Source: Paraburkholderia metrosideri (lineage in GTDB: Bacteria; Pseudomonadota; Gammaproteobacteria; Burkholderiales; Burkholderiaceae). Taken from it: a DNA stretch of 64,000 bases. Each line of letters begins with the position of its first letter. Position 1 is the stretch's first letter. The stretch is taken from contig NZ_CAJHCP010000001.1 of NCBI RefSeq assembly GCF_904848625.1, positions 620,001 through 684,000 on the forward strand, read 5' to 3'. Below the pieces are notes generated by a model. The model ran no database searches. It was not told the DNA's origin and saw only the letters and a list, made by a program, of their open reading frames with translations. A program made the translations under genes and the position numbers. Positions 25,916-34,985 of the stretch are shown here, in pieces.

Positions 25916-26806
25916 ATGCGCTTCGACCTGATCGACCTCCGGCTGTTCTTGCATATTCTCGATACCGGCAGCATTACCCACGGCGCGGCGCGCGCGAATA
26001 TGTCGCTGCCGTCCGCCAGTGCACGCTTACGCGGTATGGAAGACAGGTTGGGCATGCCGCTGCTCGAACGCGGCCGACGCGGCGTCGAGACCACCCCGAC
26101 CGGCGATACGCTCGCGCATCACGCGCGGCTCGTACTCGGGCAGATCGAGCGGATGCAAGGCGAGTTGGGCGATCACCAGCAGGGACGCAAAGCGTGCATT
26201 TGCCTGTGGACCAATACTGCGGCGATGACGGAGTTTCTGCCGTCGGCGATCGGTCTGTTTCTGCGCGATCACCCGAACGTGCAGATCGATATGAAAGAGC
26301 GGCAAAGTACCGAAACCGTCAAGGCGGTGCTGACGGACGTCGCCCGGATCGGCATCATTTCCGATGCGGTCGAACATGGCTCGCTGCAAACACTGCCCTT
26401 TGCGGTCGATAAACTGGTGCTGATTACGAGCCGTGACGACGCGCTCGCCATGCGCCGACGGGTGATGCTGTCCGACGTGGTCAATCGGGAGTTTATTGGT
26501 CTTGATGCCGACAGCGCTTTGCAAGCGTATCTCGCGGAGCGGGCACTGCTTGCCGGTCACGCTCTGAGCTTTCGAACCCGTGTGCGTACGTTCGACAGTA
26601 TTTGCTGCATGGTCGAGCAAGGGGCCGGGTTGGGGATCGTGCCGGCTACGGCGGCCAGGCGCTATCGCGGCACGTCGGGCATTCGCGTGATCGGGTTGGC
26701 CGATAGTTGGGCCACGCGGCAATTGCTGATCTGTATGCGCGATCTGAATGGGATGACGCGCACGGAGAAGGCGTTGGTGCGGGATCTGGTGGGGAGTCGG
26801 GGCTGA
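25916..26806 (+). CDS. LysR-family transcriptional regulator
   Basis: 296 residues: helix-turn-helix (GSITHGAARANMSLPSASAR) with the LLERGRRGVETTPTGD wing, and an effector domain. It is divergent from the TauE/SafE exporter gene with 146 bp between the starts, so it probably controls that exporter in response to an anionic solute. A single ATG fits the family start exactly. Confidence 0.9.
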   Translation: MRFDLIDLRLFLHILDTGSITHGAARANMSLPSASARLRGMEDRLGMPLLERGRRGVETTPTGDTLAHHARLVLGQIERMQGELGDHQQGRKACICLWTNTAAMTEFLPSAIGLFLRDHPNVQIDMKERQSTETVKAVLTDVARIGIISDAVEHGSLQTLPFAVDKLVLITSRDDALAMRRRVMLSDVVNREFIGLDADSALQAYLAERALLAGHALSFRTRVRTFDSICCMVEQGAGLGIVPATAARRYRGTSGIRVIGLADSWATRQLLICMRDLNGMTRTEKALVRDLVGSRG

Positions 26807-26856
26807 GGTTCCAGAAAGGCCAAGGGGCAAATGCCGATGCAAACCACCATCGCGCA

Positions 26857-28182
26857 TCACCCCTCGTTCAATGGCGGAAGACCGCTCTGCCTCTCTTTAC
26901 GCGCACCCCACCACCGCCACCTCCGCCCCCAGCGAACCCGAAACCGCACACGCTGCCCATCAGCGGCCCCTTGCACATAGTGCTGCTGCACGGCATCCGC
27001 GAGCGGCTTGAGCTGCGGATCGTCGATCATCGCGACCCGCGCTGGGCGCGCAAAGCGCGTACTGGCATCCATCCATCGATAGAGCGCCGGCACTATCCGT
27101 TGCATCGCGCCCGATTGCGCCGCAGCACGCAGCCCGCGCCACGCGGCGAACTCGCCCTCCGCGCGACGCTTTCTCCACGCAGACCATGATCGCGAAAGAC
27201 GTCCCGTCCAGCCACGCACACGGGGATAAAACGCCACCCCCGCGACGATGCACGCGAGTACGACGCCCGCCAGCACGAGGTCCCCTGTCTTCAGGAAGAT
27301 CACCGTATGGCGCGCCGCCCCCGCCAGCGCATCGGCGGGAATCGCCCACAGCGGCTTTTCCCGGGCGGCTCGCGCGGTGAACGTGATGGCCGGCAGATGG
27401 ACGATCTCGCGCTGCCGGGTCGCGGTGTTCCACCATTCGACATCGAGCGGCGGCAGCGTGTAGTGCCCACGCCGGTTCACGACATACGTCGCTGTGTCGA
27501 CGCGCTCGCCCGCGATCAGTCCGCCCCGGCCATCGGCAATAGTGCGCGTCGCAGGCGCTTTGGCGTAGCGGCGCAGGCCGTCGATCTCGCCGAACGTCAC
27601 CGGTGGAATCAGCATGGGTTCGGTCGCTTCCGCGCGCTGGGTGACGATGCGCGAGATCGTCCCGCCAACTTCGAGCCGGCCGTCCGTCGGCTCGATCGTC
27701 TGCGTCACCGTGAGTTTCGGCGCAGGAAAAAACGACGCCATGTTTTCCGCACCCGGCGGCAGCGTGGCCGCAAAGTGCAGCACCGGCGTCTGCAGGGTGA
27801 CCGCCGTGGCGGAGCCGCCCGGATGCAACGTAATACCGAACGAAGGCACCTCGAAGGTACCGGACGTGCGCGGCACGATGTGATACTCGCGACTCACACC
27901 AAACCACTTCGCACCGTCGATCGTCTCGTTCAGGTTCTGCGCGCTATCGTCGGGCAGCGTGACAAACGCGTCGTGCAGATCGAACAGCGGCCAGTCGGGT
28001 GCGGCGGAGAAATACGTGGTCGTGAGCACGTCGACGACGAGTGTCACCGCACTGCCTGCCACCACCGGCCCGGCAGGGTCGAGATGCGCGCGCAGCATCG
28101 TGCGCGGCGCATCGTCGTCGGCGTACGCCGGCGCGGCCGTGAACAGGCACGCGAGCAGGATCGCAAGGAAGCGCGTGATCAT
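26857..28182 (-). CDS. BatD-like membrane protein
   Basis: Last gene of the MoxR operon, 441 residues. It has a signal peptide (ITRFLAILLACLFTAAPAYA), an extracytoplasmic beta-rich region of about 300 residues with BatD-type repeats (AGSAVTLVVDV, GTFEVPSFGITL, GHYTLPPLDVEWWN), one membrane segment (about 320-340) and a basic cytoplasmic tail. Bat proteins were named for aerotolerance in Bacteroides; they are thought to work with MoxR ATPases in envelope protein maturation. The start at 28182 overlaps the upstream stop (ATGA). Confidence 0.8.
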   Translation of the reverse strand: MITRFLAILLACLFTAAPAYADDDAPRTMLRAHLDPAGPVVAGSAVTLVVDVLTTTYFSAAPDWPLFDLHDAFVTLPDDSAQNLNETIDGAKWFGVSREYHIVPRTSGTFEVPSFGITLHPGGSATAVTLQTPVLHFAATLPPGAENMASFFPAPKLTVTQTIEPTDGRLEVGGTISRIVTQRAEATEPMLIPPVTFGEIDGLRRYAKAPATRTIADGRGGLIAGERVDTATYVVNRRGHYTLPPLDVEWWNTATRQREIVHLPAITFTARAAREKPLWAIPADALAGAARHTVIFLKTGDLVLAGVVLACIVAGVAFYPRVRGWTGRLSRSWSAWRKRRAEGEFAAWRGLRAAAQSGAMQRIVPALYRWMDASTRFARPARVAMIDDPQLKPLADAVQQHYVQGAADGQRVRFRVRWGRRWRWWGARKERQSGLPPLNEG

Positions 28183-29759
28183 GGTGCGCCCGGCGCCTCC
28201 TGTGCGAAACGCCGCTGCAAAAACGCCGCTGGCGACGTGTTGAGATTGCGCATCCATGTGTCTTCCGAAGGTCTCTGCTGCTGCACGAGCACAGGCTTGC
28301 CCTCCTTGCTCTTTTTCTTCTGCTGGTCGATCTGGTCCGGCTTCACGGTGGTGGGCTCGTCGCCTTCGTCGGGCTTGTCCTTGCTGAGTTTCGCCACCAG
28401 CTCGCGATTTGCGCGGGCTTCCGCGAAATCGGCGCGTTTCGCGAGCGCGCTGTCATACGCTGTCAACGCGCCCGCATAGTCCTTCAAATGGGCGAGCGCA
28501 TTGCCGCTATAAAAGTATGCCTGCGCGGAATCGATCCCCGAGAAGGTGTCGAGCGCGCCTGCATAATCGCCCGCGAGATATTGCGCGCGCCCTTTCCACA
28601 TCGGATCGTCGAAGCGCGCCGCCGCCTGCGCGTAATCGCCATGCTCGAAACACCATCGTCCCTGCTGATCGTGCGTGGCGAACAGATCGAGCCAGTCGAA
28701 CGACATCGCGCGGGCTTCCTTCGGTGCGAACAGTGCCGCCGACGTAATCAACAGAACAGGCAGCCACTTCACGGTCCAGCCGCGCCGGAAGCTGTAAAGC
28801 GCGATCAGCAGGATCGGCAGCACGAGCCAGTAGCCCGATTCTTTCCAGCGCGGCACGACCTTCGATTCCTGCGCCGCTTCCAGGTAGACCTGCGCACGGC
28901 GCTGCACCCATTCGATGTCATCGTCGTCGGCGCGTACGCTCGCGAGCGGGATCGACGCGGCCTGGGTGATTTTGCGGATCGCCGCCGCGTCGAACGAACC
29001 GGTGATGGGGCGGCCTGCATCGTCGGTCGCGATGTCGCCTTTCTCGTTGCGAACCGGGCCACCGTTTGCGGTGCCCACCGCCAGCCACAACAGTTGGTGT
29101 TTCGTCTCCTTCGCAATACGCAAAAACGCATCCGTGCCGCTCTCGTCGAAGCCATCGCTGATGAACACAATGGTCCCGGCGGCTTCGTCTTTTTGCAGCA
29201 TCTGCTCGGCAATCGCGAGACCCGCCGCGGCGTTTTTACCATCGCGAGGCATCAACTCGGGGGCCAGTGCGGGCACGTACAGGTCGAGCATCGCGGGATC
29301 TTCAGTCGGCGGCACGACCAGATGCGCGCTCGACGCAAACACGACCAGCCCGGTGCGCGCCCCCTTTCGCGCAGCCGCGAGATCGAGCACTTTCTGCTTC
29401 GCGCGCTCGATGCGACTCGGCGCGATATCGACCGCCCCCATCGATCGCGCGAGTTCGAGCACGACGACCAGCGGTGCCTTGTCCTGATCGAACGGCGGCC
29501 GCTCTTCCTGCCAGGTCGGACCGGCGGCGGCCAGCGCGCCGAGCGCGATCAGCGCGGCGAGCGTGTGCACGGGCCGCACGCCGCGCTGCGTCTTCTCGCC
29601 GACAATCAGATGTTCGAGCAGGTCCGGCGCGATGATGGCGCGCCAGCGCGCACGCACATCGTTGCGTCGCAACCAGGCGAACGGCAACAGCACGGCCGGT
29701 ATCAGCAGCAAAAGCCAAAGCGGCCGCAGAAAATGGAACGCGGTGACATCGATCGTCAT
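28179..29759 (-). CDS. VWA-TPR membrane protein (BatB/BatC-like fusion) with degenerate MIDAS
   Basis: 526 residues: two N-terminal membrane segments (FLRPLWLLLLIPAVLLPFAW and about 63-80), a von Willebrand A domain (about 93-275), two further membrane segments (about 310-350) and a TPR-like helical region (about 365-470) with a charged tail. The metal-site motif DxSxS reads ELARS (E-x-A-x-S), so the first Asp and first Ser are replaced and metal binding is probably weakened or lost, unlike in its upstream partner. The gene starts 1 nt after the preceding stop. A role as scaffold in the MoxR complex is inferred. Confidence 0.85.
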   Translation of the reverse strand: MTIDVTAFHFLRPLWLLLLIPAVLLPFAWLRRNDVRARWRAIIAPDLLEHLIVGEKTQRGVRPVHTLAALIALGALAAAGPTWQEERPPFDQDKAPLVVVLELARSMGAVDIAPSRIERAKQKVLDLAAARKGARTGLVVFASSAHLVVPPTEDPAMLDLYVPALAPELMPRDGKNAAAGLAIAEQMLQKDEAAGTIVFISDGFDESGTDAFLRIAKETKHQLLWLAVGTANGGPVRNEKGDIATDDAGRPITGSFDAAAIRKITQAASIPLASVRADDDDIEWVQRRAQVYLEAAQESKVVPRWKESGYWLVLPILLIALYSFRRGWTVKWLPVLLITSAALFAPKEARAMSFDWLDLFATHDQQGRWCFEHGDYAQAAARFDDPMWKGRAQYLAGDYAGALDTFSGIDSAQAYFYSGNALAHLKDYAGALTAYDSALAKRADFAEARANRELVAKLSKDKPDEGDEPTTVKPDQIDQQKKKSKEGKPVLVQQQRPSEDTWMRNLNTSPAAFLQRRFAQEAPGAP

Positions 29760-29760
29760 T

Positions 29761-30777
29761 TCACGCCTCCGTCGTGTCTGTCGACACGCGACGCGGCGCG
29801 CGCAGCCACGCGATCAGATACGCCAGCACGTGATACAGCGTGAGCAGCGACACCGCGAGCGCGAGCGGCACCCAGTAGAACTCGCGCTGCGGCCGGTACA
29901 CCTCGCGCTTGATCTTCTCCGGCGTCATTCTGTCGATCGCCGAATACACCGCTGCCAGATCCTCTTCGCGACCGAGCGCGTGAAACGCGTGCCCCCCCGT
30001 TATCTGGGCAATCCGCGCGAGCGCGTCGAGATCGACCTTGTCTTCACCTTCAGTTTGCGGATCGCCGATGCCGATCGTGTGCACCACGATGCCGTGCCGC
30101 TTCGCGATCCGCGCCGCCTGCTCGGGCGGGATCGCACTCGCGGTGTCGTTGCCGTCGGTCAGCAGGATCAGCACCTTCTCCTGCGCGGGCGTGTTCTCCA
30201 TCAGCCTGACCGCGAGGCCGAGCGCGTCGCCGATCGCCGTGCGCGGTCCCGCCATGCCGATCCGCATCGCGTCGAGCAGTACCAGCACGCTGTCATGATC
30301 GAGCGTCAACGGCGCTTGAGGATAAGCGCCGTCGCCGAATACCACGAGACCGATGCGATCGCCTTTGCGCCTGGCGATGAAATCCTTGACCACGTGTTTG
30401 ACCGCGGTGAGCCGGTCCATCCGCTCACCCGTCGCACCGTCGACAAAATCCCGCTCGCTCATCGATTGCGACAGGTCGATCGCCAGCAGCAGATCGCGCG
30501 CCGGCATGTCGCGCGTGACGGGCGCTTCGACGAACACGGGACGCGCCGCCGCGACCAGTAGCAATAGCCAGAGAAAAGGCATCAACAGACGTTGCAGCCA
30601 GTTGCTGCGCAGACGGACGCCGCCGGGCGCGGGCCGCTCGCCGGTGACGTCGGCCATTTCCTGGAAGAACGGCATGCGCACGGCGGACGCCGTGGTGCGA
30701 TAGGCGGGCACGAGCCACCACACCAGCGCGGGCAGCGGCAGCAGCGCCAGCATCCACGGAAAGTCAAACTTCCACAT
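29761..30777 (-). CDS. VWA-domain membrane protein (BatA-like)
   Basis: 338 residues. N-terminal BatA-type membrane pair (FDFPWMLALLPLPALVWWLV and about 60-80), a VWA domain with intact MIDAS DLSQS (in LLAIDLSQSM) and the downstream TDGND, and a C-terminal membrane segment (FYWVPLALAVSLLTLYHVLA). It probably binds a divalent metal and a protein ligand on the periplasmic side. The ATG at 30777 gives the normal family N-terminus and overlaps the DUF4381 gene by 14 nt; the longer open frame upstream is Arg-rich noise. Confidence 0.88.
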   Translation of the reverse strand: MWKFDFPWMLALLPLPALVWWLVPAYRTTASAVRMPFFQEMADVTGERPAPGGVRLRSNWLQRLLMPFLWLLLLVAAARPVFVEAPVTRDMPARDLLLAIDLSQSMSERDFVDGATGERMDRLTAVKHVVKDFIARRKGDRIGLVVFGDGAYPQAPLTLDHDSVLVLLDAMRIGMAGPRTAIGDALGLAVRLMENTPAQEKVLILLTDGNDTASAIPPEQAARIAKRHGIVVHTIGIGDPQTEGEDKVDLDALARIAQITGGHAFHALGREEDLAAVYSAIDRMTPEKIKREVYRPQREFYWVPLALAVSLLTLYHVLAYLIAWLRAPRRVSTDTTEA

Positions 30778-31288
30778 GATGGCTTTCGATCCAGCCACGC
30801 GCCGCCTGCGCGAGACGCTGCGCCTGTTGCGGCGAGATCGTCGCGATGCGTGCCGCCGGTGCATAGCTCGCGGTGTAAAGAAGCGCACCGCTTTCGTCGT
30901 CGAACCCGCCGTGCGTGCGCAGGTAATCGAGCCACGCTGCGCCGCTCAGCGACGCCACCTGCGCGCGCGGCGCAGCGGCGAGCGCCGTGCGTTTGATGAG
31001 CGGACCGATCCCGGCAAGCGCGGCGCCACGAGTAGCGTCGTCGTTCAGCTTCGCTTCGAGACGGCCGAGCTCCGCGAGCGCTTCCCGCCGATACCGTGCA
31101 CGTTCGTAACGGCGCCACGCGCGCCATGCGAGCGCGAGCATCAACCCAATCAGCAGCAGCGCGACGAACAGCCAGCCGATGGTTTGCGGCGCGTAAGAAA
31201 CGGCGTCCGGTAACGGCAGTTCGCGCAACGACTGCAACGCGGCCGGTGTATCGGGCGGCACCAGGGGTGCTGCGGGCGCTGCGCTCAT
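30764..31288 (-). CDS. DUF4381 family membrane protein
   Basis: 174 residues with one membrane segment (TIGWLFVALLLIGLMLALAW, about 37-56) and a helical cytoplasmic domain containing AWLDYLRTHGGFDDESG. The family is found only in MoxR-DUF58-VWA operons and may couple the membrane VWA proteins to the ATPase. The start at 31288 overlaps the DUF58 stop (ATGA). Confidence 0.85.
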   Translation of the reverse strand: MSAAPAAPLVPPDTPAALQSLRELPLPDAVSYAPQTIGWLFVALLLIGLMLALAWRAWRRYERARYRREALAELGRLEAKLNDDATRGAALAGIGPLIKRTALAAAPRAQVASLSGAAWLDYLRTHGGFDDESGALLYTASYAPAARIATISPQQAQRLAQAARGWIESHHVEV

Positions 31289-32247
31289 ATTCCGCTCCCG
31301 GCTACGTGACGCGGCCGCTCGCCAAACAGACGACGCACCTGATCGACCACCGGCTCGGCGGTCGAGAGTGCCATCAACGGCACGCCGCTCGCGCGCAGCA
31401 ACTCGGCGATCTCGGCAGCGCGCCCGCTGAAGAGGCTCGCAAGCGGCGCGCGCACGCGTTCGTTGTCGATGCGCAATTCCACCTGAAGATGCCCTTCGCT
31501 GACGACGAGCGCACGGTGTGCCGGCATCCGCTGCCACAAAGGATCGTAGACGAGCGTGGCGATCACGTCGTTGTGCGCGGCGAGCTGGCGCAACAGCGCG
31601 CGCGTGCGTTCGTCCGCGCCCGCGAAATCACTGATGATGCAGACCAGGAAATCGTGGCTCGCGATCTGCAACACGCCTTCGAGAGCGGCGTTCAGTTGCA
31701 GGTAGTGGGTGCGCGCGGGACTGTCGGCGACGAGCGACCCATTCATCCGCGCGATCGCGTTGAACAGCATGTCGATGCGGCTTCGGCTGCGCAGCGGTCG
31801 CACGCGCACGATGTCAGCGTCGCCGAACACCACGCCGCCGACCCGATCGCCAGCGGCAAAGCCCATCCATACAGCAAGTGCAGCCGCTTCGGCCGCGACA
31901 ACCGACTTGAACGCGCGGCTCGAGCCGAAAAACATGCTCATGCGTTGATCGACGACGACGATCAGCGGACGGTCGCGTTCTTCGGTGTAGACCCGCACAT
32001 GCGGCTTGCCGGTGCGCAGACTGACGCGCCAGTCGAGATGACGGATGTCGTCGCCGGGCAGGTAGCCGCGCAGTTCCTCGAAGTTAAGCCCGCGTCCGCG
32101 CATACGCGAGGCCTGACGTCCCGACAGAATGCTCGATACCGGCGCAGGGGCCACGAAGCTCAGGCCGCGCGCGCGCAACTCGAGCCGCGCGAGATGCGCG
32201 GCGTCGACATACACGCTTCCAATCGATCCTTCCACGTTCGGCATCAT
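31285..32247 (-). CDS. DUF58 family protein
   Basis: 320 residues, VWA-like. The defining DUF58 segment GEELRGYLPGDDIRHLDWR-type is present as FEELRGYLPGDDIRHLDWRV, followed by VRVYTEERDRPLIVVVDQRM, where the MIDAS position reads DQRMS. It is the partner of the MoxR ATPase in all such operons and sits 10 nt downstream of the moxR gene. It has no signal peptide. It probably recruits the AAA+ ring to the VWA membrane proteins. Confidence 0.9.
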   Translation of the reverse strand: MMPNVEGSIGSVYVDAAHLARLELRARGLSFVAPAPVSSILSGRQASRMRGRGLNFEELRGYLPGDDIRHLDWRVSLRTGKPHVRVYTEERDRPLIVVVDQRMSMFFGSSRAFKSVVAAEAAALAVWMGFAAGDRVGGVVFGDADIVRVRPLRSRSRIDMLFNAIARMNGSLVADSPARTHYLQLNAALEGVLQIASHDFLVCIISDFAGADERTRALLRQLAAHNDVIATLVYDPLWQRMPAHRALVVSEGHLQVELRIDNERVRAPLASLFSGRAAEIAELLRASGVPLMALSTAEPVVDQVRRLFGERPRHVAGSGI

Positions 32248-32257
32248 GGCCTCCGTG

Positions 32258-33217
32258 CTACGCAGGCACCGCGACCTTCTCCACCAGCCGGTCGATCACA
32301 TGGTCCGCGCTGACGTTGTCCGCGTTCGCGTCATACGACAGCAGCAGACGGTGACGCAGCACCGGATGAATCACCGCGCGCACGTCGTCGGGCGTGACGA
32401 AATCGCGGGCATCCAGCCACGCATGCACGCGGCTCGCACGATCGAGCCCGATCGCGCCGCGCGGACTCGCGCCCACTTCGATCCACTTGCCGAGATCCGC
32501 GTCGAGCGCAGCGCCGTGCCGCGTCGCATTGACGAGCGACACAATGTATTCGTCGATGGCCGGCGCCACCGCAATGCGCCGCGCTGCATCGCGCGCGGCG
32601 AACACAGTTTCCTGCGACAGCATGTCGAACGGCGTGACGGCACCGTCGCTCTCACGCCGCAGCAGGCGCAGCATCTCGCTTTCGTTTTGCGGCGACGGGT
32701 AGCCGATCAGCACCTTCAGAAGGAAGCGGTCCATCTGCGCTTCGGGCAGCGGATACGTGCCTTCCTGTTCGATCGGATTCTGTGTCGCCATCACGAGAAA
32801 TAGCCCGGGCATCGGATGGGTTTCACCGGCCACCGAGATCTGCCGTTCTTCCATCGCCTCGAGCAACGCGGACTGCACCTTGGCTGGCGCGCGGTTGATT
32901 TCGTCGGCGAGAATCAGGTTGCCGAAAATCGGGCCCGGCTGAAACCGCAGCGTGCGCTCGCTGCCCGATTGCAGCAGTGTTTCGCCGCCGGTGATATCCG
33001 ACGGCAGCAGATCGGGCGTGAACTGGATGCGCTTCATCGTCACCGCGAGGCGCGCGGCAATCGCTTTCACGGTGCGCGTTTTGGCCAGACCCGGCAGGCT
33101 TTCGAGCAGCACGTGACCGTCGGCAAGCAGCGCGATCAGGATTTGCCGCACCACCGCTTCCTGACCGATGACCGCTTCCCCGATGCTCGCTTCGAAACGA
33201 AGAATAGTGTCGCGCAT
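32258..33217 (-). CDS. MoxR-family AAA+ ATPase
   Basis: 319 residues, first gene of the operon. Walker A is the MoxR-type LPGLAKT, Walker B is LILADEINRAP, followed by sensor-1 MATQNPIEQEGTYPLPEAQMDRF and the C-terminal lid with ARPRxxIGLDRA-like GASPRGAIGLDRA. MoxR ATPases act as chaperones that help assemble or activate protein complexes, often inserting metal cofactors. Its operon runs leftward to 26857. It is divergent from the formylglycine-enzyme homologue. Confidence 0.93.
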   Translation of the reverse strand: MRDTILRFEASIGEAVIGQEAVVRQILIALLADGHVLLESLPGLAKTRTVKAIAARLAVTMKRIQFTPDLLPSDITGGETLLQSGSERTLRFQPGPIFGNLILADEINRAPAKVQSALLEAMEERQISVAGETHPMPGLFLVMATQNPIEQEGTYPLPEAQMDRFLLKVLIGYPSPQNESEMLRLLRRESDGAVTPFDMLSQETVFAARDAARRIAVAPAIDEYIVSLVNATRHGAALDADLGKWIEVGASPRGAIGLDRASRVHAWLDARDFVTPDDVRAVIHPVLRHRLLLSYDANADNVSADHVIDRLVEKVAVPA

Positions 33218-33479
33218 GGCTCACTCGCTGTCGATGATTCGCTTTTATCTTGCCCACCGGATTCCGTCATGGCGGAATGTGACGCACAAGTTACTGGAGT
33301 CAGTTGCTTTCGTCAAAGCATCGTAGACCTCAGTAATCGACGAAAAAAGACGCTACGGCAAGCGTTTTTCCGGCTTTTTTTCGCACGAAAAAATTGATTG
33401 CATTCGCCAGTTCGTTCGTATATTGGTGGATAGATTGGACAAAAGGCAGTCGCATTTCGACTCTACCGAGGAAGCGGAA

Positions 33480-34724
33480 TTGACGGACAAATCGAGGCAG
33501 CGCCAACCGCCGCCACCGCGCGCGGAGGTCCCCGCATCCGGCGCATCGTCGCGTGACGGGCAGCGTCGCGTCGCCTCGCGTGTTCAACGCATCGCACTGT
33601 GGGCAGTACTGCTTCTGCTGTGTCCGGCGCTGGTGGGCTACGCGGTCAGCCGCGCGATGACCGAGCGCACCGCGACCCCGTTTCACCCTGTACTCGGTGA
33701 CGGCACGAAAGGGCCGAACGGCATGGCGTGGGTGCCGGGCGGCGACTTCCTGATGGGCAGCGACAGCAAGCTCGCCCAACCCAACGAGCGCCCAGCCCAC
33801 AAGGTCCGCGTGCGCGGTTTCTGGATGGACGAGCATCACGTGACCAACGCGGAGTTCCGCCGATTCGTCGAGGCGACCGGCTACGTCACCACGGCAGAAA
33901 AGAAGCCCGACTGGAAAACGCTCGAAGTGCAACTGCCGCCGGGCACCCCACGGCCGCCCGACAGCGCGCTGCAGGCCGGCGCGATGGTGTTCGTCGGCAC
34001 CCAGCAACAGGTATCGCTACAGGACTATTCGCGCTGGTGGCGCTTTGTGCCGGGTGCAAACTGGCGGCATCCGCTCGGCCCGGCGAGCAATATCGACGGC
34101 AAGGACGATCACCCCGTCGTGCAGGTGTCTTACGAAGATGCCGAGGCTTATGCGAAATGGGTCGGCAAGCGACTGCCGACCGAAGCCGAATGGGAGTTCG
34201 CCGCGCGTGGCGGACTCGATCAGGCAACCTACGCGTGGGGCAATCAGTTCGCGCCGGACGGCAAGCAGATGGCCAATGTCTGGCAGGGCCAGGAAGCGCA
34301 GCCATTTCCGGTGGTCAATGCGAAGGCGGGCGGAGCCGTGGGCACGAGCCCGGTCGGCAGCTTTCCCGCCAACGGCTATGGTCTGTTCGATATGACTGGC
34401 AATGCGTGGCAATGGGTGGCGGACTGGTATCGCGCGGATCAGTTCCGGCGCGAGGCGGCGACCGACGGCGTGATCGACGAGCCGGTGGGGCCGGTCAGTT
34501 CATGGGACCCGGCCGATCCCGGCGTGCCGGTCGAAGCACCCAAGCGGGTTACGCGAGGCGGCTCGTTTCTCTGTAACGAGGCTTACTGTTTGAGCTATCG
34601 CCCGAGCGCGCGACGCGGCACCGACCCTTACAACAGCATGTCGCATCTCGGTTTCCGGCTGGTGATGGACAAGGACGTCTGGGCCAAAAACCACGGCAAC
34701 GATGTGACGACCGCTGCGCGCTGA
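33480..34724 (+). CDS. Membrane-anchored formylglycine-generating enzyme (FGE/SUMF1) homologue
   Basis: Oxidises the sulfatase active-site Cys to formylglycine. 414 residues. The catalytic copper-binding cysteine pair is present in RGGSFLCNEAYCLSYR near the C-terminus, matching the two Cys of human SUMF1. Other family motifs are PGGDFLMGSD, FWMDEHHVTNAEFRRFV and RLPTEAEWEFAARGG. An N-terminal hydrophobic helix (IALWAVLLLLCPALVGYAV, about residues 38-56) should anchor it with the enzyme domain in the periplasm; most bacterial FGEs are soluble. The TTG at 33480 is chosen because GAGGAAG lies 5 nt upstream; TTG/GTG codons at 33423-33426 have no such site. The arylsulfatase gene follows. Confidence 0.88.
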   Translation: MTDKSRQRQPPPPRAEVPASGASSRDGQRRVASRVQRIALWAVLLLLCPALVGYAVSRAMTERTATPFHPVLGDGTKGPNGMAWVPGGDFLMGSDSKLAQPNERPAHKVRVRGFWMDEHHVTNAEFRRFVEATGYVTTAEKKPDWKTLEVQLPPGTPRPPDSALQAGAMVFVGTQQQVSLQDYSRWWRFVPGANWRHPLGPASNIDGKDDHPVVQVSYEDAEAYAKWVGKRLPTEAEWEFAARGGLDQATYAWGNQFAPDGKQMANVWQGQEAQPFPVVNAKAGGAVGTSPVGSFPANGYGLFDMTGNAWQWVADWYRADQFRREAATDGVIDEPVGPVSSWDPADPGVPVEAPKRVTRGGSFLCNEAYCLSYRPSARRGTDPYNSMSHLGFRLVMDKDVWAKNHGNDVTTAAR

Positions 34725-34985
34725 CGGTGCGCGCCGGTTCGATCGGGTGAGGTTTCCATGATGACGATCGATCACGCAGCGAACCAGCGGATTTCATTCA
34801 TTGCGATACACCACGCATCACATATCACGTATCGCCCGTGCAAACAGCGGTCTGTTTTTCAGCACGCCGGGCACGCAGCACAGCAGAACACGATTGATCT
34901 GACGAACGCGCGTCGATAAGAGACAAAGCGCACTCGCACGGACGGGCAACCGCCCGCGTCGGGAACACTCCTCGGGAGAACAACG

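Noticed and set aside
33341..33370. Possible terminator (ACGCT/AGCGT hairpin with A- and T-runs)
   Set aside because: It lies between the divergent moxR and FGE genes, where no transcript should end, and the stem is only 5 bp. More likely part of an AT-rich promoter region.
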